Of a DNA stretch of 22,053 bases, positions 9,024 to 20,385 are shown piece by piece. The notes under the pieces were generated by a model. The model had not been told where the DNA came from, did not search any database, and saw only the letters and a list, made by a program, of their open reading frames with translations. Each line of letters opens with the position of its first letter. Position 1 is the stretch's first letter. Origin of the DNA: Bondarzewia mesenterica (lineage: Eukaryota > Basidiomycota > Agaricomycetes > Russulales > Bondarzewiaceae); NCBI GenBank assembly GCA_004802705.1, contig SGPL01000539.1, positions 1 to 22,053 on the forward strand. The letters run 5' to 3'. Position numbers and translations under genes: made by a program.

Positions 9024-11569
9024 ATGACCAACTACCCCCGCGCTGTCCTTACACGAAAAGGAGACTTGTGCTTGGCCTTTAATACAAACATATTTCTCCC
9101 TGTCCCTCCTACAAGTCCCCTTGATATGAATGAATTGCACCCACGATGCACACAGGAGCTCTTTTGGTCTATAAATGCCTACCCCCATCTCACCTTTGTC
9201 ACCATTTTTCCTGAATTTGAAGAGCCCATCCTTTCCTGCCTCTCGACCCACTATTACACTATTCTCATCCAGTAAAATGTGGAAGAGAGATACTTTCTCT
9301 TGCCATCTCTGGCTTTCAAGTGGTCCAGCCTAGAGCAAGGACTCCTACGTGTTATAAATCTCCTTTGCGATGGGCCACGCTATAACCTACTATTTGAGTT
9401 GAATTCTTTCACACCCAATTGCCCTCTCTGTATGGCTACAAGTTGGCCCACAAGACCAAAAAATAGGCAAGGTAGCTGGCCATGAAGTTACATAATGCCT
9501 TTGTTCCTTTGATCACTATGACATCATACATCACTGCCAGGTTTGAAGCTAAGGGAGAAAAACTCATCAGCGGCAACCCTCGCTGAGTCCAGTACTTAGC
9601 CACTCAGAATGGCGTTCATCCTTATTAGGTGGAAGAACTTCGCCAGTCCCAGGTCAAACACTTCATGATGCCACATGTGAGTGTCATCATCTCCTCAGAC
9701 TGCAACTGGATTAATGAACTCCCCATCTTTTTCAAGTTCAGAATCACCGTGTGAATGCCCTGGGCTCTAAACTATCCCCTTTATGCCCCAGACACCTTCC
9801 TCGGTCATCATGTTTTGATGAATGAGGAACTAATGGGTGCAAAATGGGCCAACACTAGTCTCCAACTCATGCAGGCATCTGCACATGGTCCTGCATTGCA
9901 TCTGGCATCTGCCCCTGCACCAGAGCTCATCCCTCTTTATCTCGTAGAGGAGGGCAGTGACCAAGTTGAAGAGGAGACTTTCCACATCTTCTTCTAGAGG
10001 TGTGAGATCCAGAATGCCCAACGCATGCAGTGTGAATCTGACAAGCAATGGTCGGCAAGGGTCCAGTGGGCCAACGTGATGAAGAAAACTAGGACATGGC
10101 TGAGCCACTGCACCCACGTATTTGAATGGGTTTTGGAACAGGGGTTCCTCGTGTGATTGAGGTAGCCAAACGATGACTGGGATGACCTCTGCAAGGGATA
10201 CCCACCCTCACAGTGTCATTTCGATCCCGTGATGGATGAGTGGGACTTTGCCTTCGAGTTTAATCCTACTTTAGAAAAACTCCAAGTGGAGGAGGCATAC
10301 TGGAAAATGCACGGCCTTGTGGACCAGTCCCAAAATGCCCTTGCTCTCATCTATGCCCGCGAACTAGTACAACAGATCAATTTTTTTTGAGGACCTCGTT
10401 GCTGTCCTGAGCCAAAATTTGGAGGATGTGGACTATATGCCTGTAGACCTCATCGACTTTCCCATCATACTCGCATCTTGGTACAGTTTCACATAAGCTG
10501 GGAAAGGGTACAGTTTGATAGGCATCTGTGGCGTCAAAATCTCAAAGATAGTCTAGAGTAACCTTCAAAAGGTGCTCAGGGATGCCCAGAGCCCATGCCC
10601 TAGCTACCTTGAAGACCTCATCACTGACTTTCACCATCTCTTCACCACCTCCATCACATATGGTGTGCCCTACAACTCGGAAGCCCTGTGGGATCTTGAA
10701 AACTCGTTGGAGCACCCTATCAATTTTAGCTCCCTTGTCGTGAATGCATACCAGCTGAATGATTTCATCTTGTACACCATTGAGTCGAACGTAACTGGGG
10801 CACACTTTGACAATGGTGCTCGCCCATGGGTGTTGATGCTGCATAATCCTACAGTGGTCCTTTGGTGCATGTGAGTCTACCCCAATGCCTTGATCTCCAC
10901 CATCACGTGTGGCCTTCTTGAGTTTGGTGTGCCTCTCAACACATGCATACGTGGTCCCCCTCTGGTCTGCCACATCAACCTCAATGTTGGACTCAGTTGG
11001 TGCCTGCAGGAATACAAATCTGACATAATGGACTACATCGCATACGAGACTCATCAAAATCATTTCCTGAGGGGGCCGCATGGGCATTCTGCACTCCTAT
11101 ATAGGGGGATCATGTGGAGGATCACTGTGCAAGTGCTCAAGCTTGGCATCGTGCTTTTGGGGCCATCGAAGTACATCTTTCAGACTAGGGATGCTGTGGT
11201 CTTAGGCCCTGTGCATGCCCCATTGTGGGATGATGCCCTCTCCAAGGATGAGCTCGACCTCATCTGTGGTATCTACAAGGTTGACATGGGTTCATTATCT
11301 GCTTTTTCCTCTTAACAAACATCCTGACCTTATACGCTCTTTTAGTGCACAAGAACTAGGTCTCGCACTCATCTTGGTGGCTAAAGCATTTGACCTGGCA
11401 GGGTTCAAGTTTGGACCTAGGTTACTAGTCACAAAGTGCCGAGTTCTGGTTTAAGAGCCACATTGATACACTCATAGACAGAAAACTCAAACTCAAGAAC
11501 ACCAGTGAATGGGCAAACACTCTCAGGTTCTTCAAGAGGAACACAGTGATACACTCACGATGCCCCTAG
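9024..11569 (+). pseudogene. Decayed copy of an uncharacterised agaricomycete protein family
   Basis: From memory, this matches a family common as 'hypothetical protein' in mushroom genomes, function unknown. The N-terminus (NYPRAVLTRKGDLCLAFNTN, then PPTSPLD) starts at ATG 9024 and runs with one TAA (9273-9275) to about 9460. A frame change leads to a second block to about 10380 with YPPSQCHFDPVMDEWDF, a hallmark of the family. A further frame change sits in the T8 run at 10381-10388. The third block (10389-11289) includes GVPLNTCIRGPP, GLSWCLQEYKSDIMDYIAYE, RGIMWRITVQVL and WDDALSKDELDLICG. A 56-base GT-AG intron (11290-11345) joins in phase to a last exon with SSWWLKHLTWQGSSLDLGY and LKNTSEWANTLRFFKRNT, ending at TAG 11567-11569. 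Nearly full-length but with many stops, so not translatable as one protein. Confidence 0.8.
10381..10388 (+). other. T8 homopolymer, frameshift site in the 9024-11569 remnant
   Basis: Family-like sequence is in one frame before this run and in another immediately after it (EDLVAVLSQNLEDVDYMPVD). A one- or two-base length change in the homopolymer is the simplest explanation. It could be ancient decay or a read error; the many other stops in the gene make decay more likely. Confidence 0.6.
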
Positions 11570-12630
11570 GGGAGAAACAACACCCCAAAAGACACCACAG
11601 ATGATGTGCAAGAGGATGAGTTGAGTAGACATCTGCTGTGAAGACACAGATGTGTGAGTAGATGGGTATGAAAGAGGAATGAGTGTGTGCGATCAAGGGC
11701 GATATTGGAGCAATGTTCCGATGAAGGTGCAAAGTCAGTGCAATATTTGGGTCAAAGGTCTGAGATGTTATAGAACAGGAGGATGGATAGGATATAGAGA
11801 TGAAGCACGGTGTTTAGAGGTAGAGGAGCAATGTTAAAGGTCGCAGCAAAGTCGAAGGTCGCAGCAAGTCATAGCAAAAGCAAAGTCAAAGTTGCAGGTT
11901 GCAGGTCACAGTCACAGTTCGCACGGGTGAAATGAGGTCTGAAGTCCATAGACTGATCTCCTATTTTGCAGAGACATATCGTAGCTTATATACTGAGTAG
12001 AGAGCGGAGAAGGGAGACTGAAAGATATAGTGAACATTATACGATGAAGGTAGAAAATGAACGAACAAGGGCAAAGTCAGAGCAGGAAGAATAGAAGGAA
12101 AAATAGGAACAGGAAGATTCAGCGACCAGTAATCCAGCATCAGTTCGAAGGGAAGCGAAAGCATGTGAGATCGAAAGGTAAAAAGGTAATCTGATGAACC
12201 TGATAGGCACCCTGCAAAGTCCCTTGGAAATAACATGCGATAAAATGATGGAATGGAGGAGCGTGTGCTCCAAGCAATATCGGATCAGAACAGGATGTGG
12301 GCGATGTCGCAGATGGTCGGCCAATGTTTCCGAAAACCATCGCGCTGAATGGATGAGCTTGAGTGCTGCTCAGCATTAGTCAATCGTAGCAGTCTGATAG
12401 GTGAAGCAGGTCTGGAGCATCGACAAAGAATGGTCTCATGATCAGAGGTCGAAGCAGCCAAGCTGAGAAGAGATCGCAAAAGATCGCAAAAGGTCGGAAG
12501 AGATTGCAAGCTATCACAAAAGGATGGGAATGATGGAGTCTTGAGATCTGAAACAAAGGGACAAAAATAGTAGTCTTTAAGGTTAAGGAGCAGGAGTGCT
12601 CATCAACAGTGCCCGTCGTTAGTGCCAATC
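11570..12630. other. Purine-rich block, opposite strand bias to its neighbours
   Basis: The + strand becomes rich in A and G here, whereas DNA on either side is rich in C and T. Short words such as GGTCGCAGCAA (11838 and 11858) and AGATCGCAAA (12471 and 12481) recur. Minus-strand frames exist but look like low-complexity Ser/Leu/Phe peptides without recognisable motifs. It could be an inverted segment, a separate repeat element, or a remnant of a gene on the minus strand. No gene is supported. Confidence 0.4.
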
Positions 12631-12916
12631 AGGACTTTGTGAAGTTGTACATGCATGGAGAGAGGTTCTCATGAAAATTTTCCTTTATTGTTTTTGTTTT
12701 TGTTTTTTTTTGGGCTTGTTCTTGCTCGTTGCATAATTTTTTTTATTCAAAGATGTTTTTACCCATCCCCGGATCTCCCGTGCCTCCTGTCTCTCCTCCT
12801 ATGCAAAATTTAAAAGGAATTTTTATGTATTTTTAAGCTCATGCACGGATGAATAGATATAAGTTTGGTCTATACAGAATGAAAGGAAATTTATAAGACC
12901 TCTATTACACAAGGTA

Positions 12917-12970
12917 GAACTGCTAGAACAGAACTGGAACCGCTGAAACAGAACTGGAATTGCTGGCACA
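12917..12970 (+). repeat. 20-bp tandem repeat, about 2.7 units
   Basis: Units of the form CAGAACTGGAAYYGCTGRMA follow one another with a period of 20 bases. A related word occurs singly near 18020. The surrounding DNA (12631-13270) has T-runs and no gene. Confidence 0.55.
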
Positions 12971-13270
12971 AAACCACAGTGTTGATGCAGGTCTAGTACC
13001 GTCTTTTTAAAATTTCCCTACATTAGTCCATCGCCTGGCTTCCACAACCTTGGCTATTGATCTGGACCCAGTCATGTGACCTAGTGAGCATGCATTTAAA
13101 CTCTGTAATGCAGCCTTCTCACTTCAACTTCCAACCACTCCCACCCATTTACCACCTTGTTAACAGGGTGGTTTTATTCCTCACACATTGAAATAAAAAC
13201 ACACTCTATTCAACTATATGTCTTTTCTCAAGGTACGTCAAGTCATCAACATTGTGCTCGTGCCTCCGTC

Positions 13271-13837
13271 ATGACCTCTGCGCAGCACACCACCCCTGAA
13301 CCTCTAGCAGTAACAGAGTATGAGAAAATGCCTTTGTTTCTCCCTTCCTCGAGCACCCTACTGTCCCCGAGCACCTACCAATCCCTTATAGATGCATTAT
13401 TCACCCTGTCCCCCCTCTCCCTTTTGCTCATTAGCATGAGCCCCGATTCTGAGCAGAAGGATGGAGATGATGATGTCATGATCAGAACCCCCTCCCCTGA
13501 AGTGGGAATGTCACATGCCCAGTCCTGATCCTCATCCATGATCTCGATCTCCTCTAACTCATCCTGCCACTCTGCCCACATAGAACCACCCTCACCAGAA
13601 ATTGTCGATGGAAGGAGAATGTGGAACATTACCTCAATCGATGCCATCGTCATGGGCAGGGACAACCAGCTCAGGTTTCTCATCCATTGGGAGGGGTACC
13701 CACATTCAGGCGATATGTGGCAAAAGGTGCACGACTTGCAGTTCATGAAGCAGAAGCTCGCCGCATTCTGGAAGTGGCACAATAAGGACGTTGGATTCAT
13801 GCCCTCTGCCCCACCTCACAAGCGGCATCATTTGTAA
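13271..13837 (+). pseudogene. Small chromodomain protein interrupted by one TGA
   Basis: The frame starts at ATG 13271, is broken by one TGA at 13526-13528 and continues in the same frame to the stop before 13838. The first half is Ser/Pro/Asp-rich and disordered (PDSEQKDGDDDVM). The second half has a chromodomain-like module at about 13619-13786, including MWNITSIDAIV, RFLIHWEGYP and GDMWQKVHDLQF, then a C-terminal helix (KLAAFWKWHNK). Chromodomains bind methylated histone tails through an aromatic cage; plausible cage residues (Trp in MWNI, Trp and Tyr in HWEGYP) are retained. The TGA follows TCC and could be a CGA arginine codon changed by cytosine deamination. Such modules occur in HP1-like proteins and at the C-terminus of Ty3/gypsy chromovirus integrases; no other integrase motifs were seen nearby. 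An intron over the TGA is not excluded. Confidence 0.6.
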
Positions 13838-14600
13838 AAGGGTGGTCAAGAATGTCCCACAAGTGCGTCTTTTTCTCTTTCATGAACCATTCACACTCAT
13901 CTGTCCCTTCAACACCCTCTATGCGGCCTTTTTTATTTTTTTATTTTGGAATCATATATACATTGTAACTGTCCATCCCACTCCCACCTCAGTGCAATCA
14001 AATTCATCATTCATTTGAATTCAATGACTGTTAAGTTGTAAGATTCCAAGGTGATCCGCAATGTCGTGAATGATCTCATTGTCATTTTTACTCTCAGCCA
14101 CGCTGTAAGTTTGACACCGCACACTCGATCAATGTCGTGGAACTAAAATACAACATCTCTTGTCATGCAGCGATCAGGCATGTCATTTGATTGGTCTTAT
14201 TGCACATGCTATCACGTCACGTGAAAGGTGATGGTTTGGTTTTGCTTCTGTGTCATCATCACCTTCTCCTTCATCACATTCCCCATCATTTGCCTTGTTG
14301 ACAAGACAAAATACAATCCAATCACTCTCTACTCTCGAAGTTTCATTCACAGAATGAAATCAATGACTGTGAGCATAGATGAGTGAGTTCTCTCACCCTC
14401 CTATCTTCACCATTTGTCACACTTTTTGTCCTCATCCTCACTGCCTGATTGGCTCGTCTTTTATCTAGAGTCTCTTAGCAGGTGTCCAAGGGAAATATGA
14501 AAGCTCCTGGTGAGTGACCATATCCCATCTAAAGAGGCACCTTCTAATTACACTGGCCAGACACATGCCCCCCCCTCCTAGATCATGATGATGATCTAAA
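13838..14600. other. Spacer, no gene recognised
   Basis: CT-rich nuclear-like DNA with short frames only. I see no motif, repeat or RNA gene here. Confidence 0.3.
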
Positions 14601-14728
14601 GCTGGTGCACCTCCATTCTAACATCAATTTCACTCAGTTCAGAATGTCTTTACCTCATGACTATACTAAATTCCCCTTTGTTTTGCATTCACTGGATGAT
14701 CTCTACATCGAGATTGACATATTTTTAG

Positions 14729-17475
14729 GCTCGCAGAACCTCACCCAGATGCAGGAGTTGAGGGCGACCTCTGGGTCAAAACAGTCAAACCTTTTAGGAT
14801 CTGAGTCTGTGACACACCTCGAAAATAGCATCCCTGGGGAGGGAACATCACCGTCATAGACAAGGACATGGAATAAGCATTCTACCACCCTCATTTCTCA
14901 TCCAGCCTCCAATGCAAAATCCTATGACTCAACACCTCTGGGCATTTGATGTGGAACATTCATGAGTCTCATCAAGGATAGAAGTCAAACTGGAGGAATG
15001 ATCGGAGGGGAATACCGAAGGCCCTCAAAAATAATGGCATCACAGATTCCAACAGCATCGTCCTTCTTTCCAATGGCACCCAGGCTGCGAAGTTATGGTT
15101 CAAAAAGGGCGACCAGCATAAGAACAAGGTGGCTAGTGGTTCTAAGTGCAAGGCAGATGGTGTGGCCAGTGGCCATATCAAGAGGCCTAAGGCTGCTGCA
15201 CCCCCTCCACCTACTGACATGCAGTGACCACATACAGCACCCACACCTTCCACCTCTGCTGTGCCAGCACTGAACTCTGTTCAAGTCAATGAGACTGTCA
15301 CTCCACTTTCCATCACTCATCTTGAGCCATCTGAACCACCCTCTCGCTACCCTCCTCCCTCGCCTTCCACCTCTGCTGCACCAGCACAGAACTTCATTCA
15401 TGACAATGACACTGTCGCTCTACTTCATGTTATCGATCCTGAGCCTTCTGAATTTTCCTCTCAATACCCTCCCCTTTTGCCTTCCACCTCTGCTGTGCCA
15501 GCACTAAACTCTATTCACGGTGATGAGACTATCACTCTGCCTTTTCCCATCAGCCAATTCCCACTCTCTCCCCTATCCCTAGTCCTATCAATAATAGATT
15601 CATTCTTCCCACCCTCTCTGGACTCATTTTACCTCCCTTCTACCAAAGGAAAGGCCCCACTCCCACCCATTTCCACCAAGCTCAAGCACAGTTCTGCCTA
15701 CCCCAAGGATCTCGATGTCGACTTTTGCATTTGAGGTGCCTCCGGCATTCAATTTTCTGAACAAGCAGAGATGGTGCAATGGTACAATGGGTTGTTCACA
15801 GTGTTCCCTTACATCAAAACTGATATCTCACAGGTAATCATTGTTTTCTTCATGCATGGCGTATTTCATCGCTAATATTTATCCTTCTCTCCTCATTTTT
15901 AGGGAAAGGTAGACATTGATGCTGTCCAAAATATGGCCACGGCCACTGACGTGCTCGAGCTTGATGTGACTAGGAACTGTACTATGCAATTCTTCCCCGT
16001 GGATACCCCTGATCTCTGTGCATGCATCCACACATCTTTTCTTTGAGCATTGGTCAATGCATCCTCATGCCCTGAAAGAATGACGGCCCACCCATCGAGT
16101 TCAGCCAGGAGGGCATTGAGGACATCGCTCACTTGATAGACAAGGAGCTGCAGTGGCAATGTGAGTGGTCCCTTTTCATCATCTGACAGGTGTTAAACCC
16201 CATTTCAGTGGCCAACCTTTGCGTCGAATGGCGGGTGCAGCAGGTCTACTATTCAGAAAACTAGCAATCCATTCATGAATTTATGACCTTATGAAAATTC
16301 GTCACTATGGGTGAGGACCCCTCTACATATGGCAACATCCTCAATCTACCAGAGGCGCATGAGGTGGTGCCATAGTTTATGCAGCAAGCCTCTCCTTTTT
16401 AATTTTACTCCTTTCATGAGGATTGATTCATCTCATCCTCACTTTCTCTAGCTGGATATCAGACGACATCGGTAGCTGGGACATCACTTGTGGCATGGAA
16501 TTCTCTAAGGCAGGTGCTGAGAGGAAGAGGAGGAGAGATGCAGACAATGCAAAGGCATCAAAGTCAAAGCAGGTGAGGATAAATGTGCATGATTTGTCTT
16601 CTAAAGAAATCGACATGGCCATGCAGCAATCGATCTCAGAGAATGATGATGGTCGTGGCCCTATGTCTGTCTCTTTTAACACCTGATGCATGTGATATTG
16701 GCATCTTGTCATGCATGCCTGTTTTTATACCTACCCACACCAGGATTCAAATGAGATGTGCATGTAAGTCTACATCCATGCTGGGGCAAAGATGTGGGCA
16801 TTATGAAAGCTCCTATATGACCTGTTGAATGGGGATGAAGCCAAGCACATTGTCACTCTCAATATGAAGGTTTGCAGTGGTGATAGCGCCATCCTTAATC
16901 AGAGCCATTCCTCACTCTCCGCCCTCCTCTTTACTGAGGGGGTGGTCTTGTAAGCCTGTCTCCTCTACCATATCGCCAAATTTCTCAACACTAAACTATA
17001 TAGCATGATGCCTCTGGGGGTCTGGCATGAGGTGTATATGGCCATAAACACCATCACCTCTGGGGGACACTTTTTGCCTTACGACGTTCTCCATCACACT
17101 TAGATGATGCATCTTGTTCACAGGAATGCTGGGCTAATGGCCACTAATGCGGATCACATCGCAACAGACTGAGTCCTGGTTCACATAGTTCTTACCCTTT
17201 AGTACTGACATGAAGGTTCTTGTCTTTTCTTTCTTTCTTGATCTTGTCTTTAATGACATTCCCTATCAGCATTGAACTGCCACGTTTTCATGAGCCTCAT
17301 GCACATTATCATAAACCTCGAGGATTACTATGCAGAGAGAGCCAAGCCTGAGTCTGCGCTGCATGTCGACGAGGCCATGGAAGAGAGGCTGGAAGCAATG
17401 TGGGTCATTCGTGCAGTTTGCGTGAACAACGGCATCTCAAAAGAGCATGTTGGACTGAAAGCACCATTATGTTGA
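14729..17475 (+). pseudogene. Long unidentified multi-exon gene remnant
   Basis: A protein-like frame begins after a TTTTAG acceptor at 14728. It includes VEGDLWVKTVKPFRI, PWGGNITVIDKDME, RGIPKALKNNGITDSNSIVL, SNGTQAAKLWFKKGDQHKNK, a basic stretch ending KRPKAAAPPPP, three 39-residue repeats, then EMVQWYNGLFTVFPYIKTD. A 69-base intron (15834-15902) leads in phase to a second block starting GKVDIDAVQNMATATDVLEL. After a frame change, EFSQEGIEDIAHLIDKELQW joins through a 48-base phase-1 intron (16161-16208) to VANLCVEWRVQQVYYSEN. Further blocks follow: 16450-16685, basic and nuclear-signal-like (AERKRRRDADNAKASKSKQ); 16742-17200, with DEAKHIVTLNMKVCSGD and GVWHEVYMAINTITSGGHFL; and 17272-17475. 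At least ten stops interrupt it. I do not recognise the family; it may be two neighbouring genes. Confidence 0.5.
15246..15541 (+). repeat. 117-bp tandem repeat encoding a 39-residue unit
   Basis: CCTTCCACCTCTGCTG begins at 15246, 15363 and 15480, exactly 117 bases apart each time. In the coding frame each unit starts PSTSA-x-PA-x-N, followed by an acidic/Thr segment and, in the first two units, EPSE and a Tyr-Pro-Pro end. The third unit resembles the others only to about 15541. The period is a multiple of three and the unit keeps the frame, so the duplication arose or was kept while the gene was coding. Confidence 0.85.
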
Positions 17476-18463
17476 GGGGGCAAAGTGAATGGACCCAAGA
17501 ACAGATACTGTAGATCTGACCGTGCTAGTTCAACCACCTCATCCTTCTGAATCCTTTTGATAGTCATTTTTTATCATTATTCACCACCATCTATACTGGG
17601 CAAATTCTAATCCTACAAATATGAATATTTTTGTTTTCAATTGAAGCTGTCCCACATCAGAATTCATTTCAAATAGGGATCAAGGCCATCACACTGTTTA
17701 TGTCCCTTTGTTTAAGATGTTGTGGTTTGTTGCTCTATCTCCGTTGGTAATAAATAAAATAAAAAACTGCTTAAAAAATGGGCAGCAATTTTCATGGCTT
17801 GAAATCTCATCCACACTCAAGCTCATGAAAGTGCATCCTTCAGCAGCGAAGATGCAGAATAGCACAAAATAATATTGTGGCAACTCTCAAATAGACTTGG
17901 ATCAGAGGATCACGATTTCAATTGAGTCATTTTTTTTAAGAGGGGACTCAACAGAGCTAGGTGCCTCGCTGAACTATAGAAAATTGGACCCAGATTCATG
18001 TTGAACCAAACCTGTTAAATCAGAACTGGAATCACTCATGTGTGCCAATCTTTCAAACCCCGAATCTCCAAATTGGTGTTGATGGTGACGCGTCATTTTA
18101 TTTTCACCATCTGGCATGCACTCGGTTTACCAGTTGCACCCAACCCTCCCTGCATCTCAATGTGATATCTTTCAAGCTGTGATTCAGTGAATCACCCTCT
18201 CTTAAGCTTGCACTGGTATTACCGGTTGCATGCTCCCACCCNTGCTTTGAGACGCGACATCAAAAAAATGTTTCATGTTTGGATTTGCAGCTATCTGCAC
18301 TCCCATTTTCCCCATCCATCTTCTGCTCTTCTATCCCATCGCATCTCATCCTCCCTTTGGTTTTTTGATATTTTAAGAGGTCCTCGTCCATGTCACATTC
18401 TCTATTGCACCAGTGAATGCATGCCCAGGAAGCTTTGCACATCAATAATGGGTCTCTGTCGAG
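17476..18463. other. Spacer containing an ambiguous base
   Basis: No gene is recognised. N18242 lies within a short CT-rich frame at 18187-18558 that has no recognisable motif. T and A runs occur near 17750-17780 and 17930. Confidence 0.3.
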
Positions 18464-18675
18464 GCACTGAGTTGACACCTGAGGTGATAAATTCTTTATG
18501 TCTTTTGTTCTGCACTGTGCCACCTGGAACACTTTGTGTGTCAATGCTCTCCACTTAAGCACTGAGGTGACAATGGAGGTCAATGAGCCCATCATGTCTT
18601 TTCTTCTGCACCACGCTGTCCCCGATGTGAAGCATGCCATTGATATATATCCTCTCAGGCACTGAGAGGGTTTGC
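18464..18675 (+). repeat. Degenerate tandem repeat, period about 95-100 bp
   Basis: GCACTGAG begins at 18464, 18559 and 18659. The first two copies continue with similar text including GAGGT, then ATGTCTTTT and TTCTGCAC. The third is truncated and forms a perfect hairpin, CCTCTCAG-GCA-CTGAGAGG (18651-18669). Confidence 0.55.
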
Positions 18676-20385
18676 CAATGTATCGAGGCATGTTTCCTCC
18701 TTTTTTAAATTTATTTTTATCTCACCTTGCTGTTGCCTCCCTCGCCATACCAAAAACAGCACTCTACACTGCCAGCATGTTGATCAGAATCAACTCAGAT
18801 TGATGGGACTCTGCACAGCCTTGAGTCGTACCTGAGATATTACTCAGAAAGCCTTTTCTGAGACCATCTCCAAGTGACAATTTCAGGGTAATCCTGAAAT
18901 GGATCAGTCTCATCTCAGCATTGTCGTCTCACATCAGCTTATAATGATATCCTCTGACTGGTCATTAGGGTTTCAGATTAGCTTAGTTATCAAATAAAAT
19001 AAATAAATTCACATTTTTATTTTTGTAATTACATTAATTCTGCTGCAAAAAAAAGTGCTACATCTATCTCTATGCCACATCCTCCCAACTCACGTGAATG
19101 GCATAACAGACCATTCTGTAAAATTTATGTAAGTGCTAGATCATATGTGCAGTATACCATGAACACATATCAATCCCGGTGTATACTGCTCAACACTCTT
19201 CTTGACAGCCAAGCTATGGCCAACAAATAAGAGCGAAGCCTACAAGAAACAGAGATAGTCCCAGACAAAAACATGAACAGGCCGCTACAGCAAGAGAGCC
19301 AAGCGAGCAAGAATGAGCAAGAAAGAGTGAGCCATAACTAGTGAGCCAAACAGTCCAATAGTGAGATGATACTGAGCACTTGAGAACACTGCTAAAAATG
19401 CTGTAGAGATAAATCATGCATGATGGTGGTAATCAGTATGAAACAACTATTGTGTTGCATGCTGCGAAGCTGCACAATCTGATGATCAGTATGCACCTTT
19501 AAATTATCTTCCACGCTTCTCTCAATCTCTGATCTGGGGCAGCTACTTCAACTTGCCACACTCTTGAGCTCCACAGTCACGGATTGAAAATGTGTGAGAG
19601 AAGGAACAGGACAGTGGAATTAAGAAGTTGAAGTGAAAACTTCTGCGCCGATTTCAAGTTACAGATGTCATATATGTCACATAGTGGGCCACAAATGGCA
19701 GGAGAACTGCACGACCACAGCAATGAGGATGAAGCTGAGAGATTTTTTTTGACTCTATGCGGAGATGGTCGACACCCTGTCTCAAGTTATATTTGGAGCT
19801 CAGACTAATTTGCAATTTTCAGCCCCACTCGGGGTCCATCTCAGATTAGAGCTGATCACATTTTCAGCATCAGTACAGACGCGCTGCACTTAGTTTGATG
19901 CTGAATGAAGGCCTGGCAGTGTAAACATATTTGACACATCATTACGCGTTCATTTATCCCTACCTGCTGCTAGCTCAGTTCACACCCATTAGAGCACATT
20001 TATTAATTAAAGTGATTTTCATTTTAAAAAAAAATGACCGTGAGGCTGAGCCAACACTCTACGGTCACAGCACCTAAACCTTGTTAGCAATATCGGCATC
20101 ACACGTACAGACTTTAAATTTATCATAAATAATCCTGATGCTAAACGCATAAGCACTCATTTTTATTTACCAGCTCTTTTGAGATGGCAGCTCGATCGGT
20201 ATCTCGCAAATAAATTAGCATGTTTAATCATTAGTTCACATCGTGCCTCATCATTGAGGCTAATAATTTAGAAAAAAAAAACTGAAAGATTCCAATACAT
20301 ACACAAACCTCTGTGCAAATTCTCTAGTGTATATGATCAGTCGTTGCGGTGAAATTATCAGTAACATGTTTGTTTCCATAGCAAT
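18676..20385. other. Long spacer, no gene recognised
   Basis: Composition is less CT-biased than upstream, with A/T runs near 18990-19050 and 20020-20040. I see no protein-like frame beyond short chance ones. A pair of hairpins at 18843-18900 is listed separately. Confidence 0.3.
18843..18900 (+). repeat. Two adjacent perfect hairpins
   Basis: CTCAGAAA (18843-18850) pairs with TTTCTGAG (18855-18862) across a 4-base loop, and ATTTCAGG (18880-18887) pairs with CCTGAAAT (18893-18900) across a 5-base loop. They sit in otherwise unannotated DNA. They could be the end of a small inverted-repeat element or a structured RNA. No function is assigned. Confidence 0.5.

Noticed and set aside
10542..11087. 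Minus-strand open frame of 181 codons
   Set aside because: It lies antisense to the well-matched family blocks of the + strand remnant at 9024-11569 and has no recognisable motif.
12380..12628. Minus-strand frames in the purine-rich block
   Set aside because: They are short, overlapping and low-complexity, with no splice pattern or motif.
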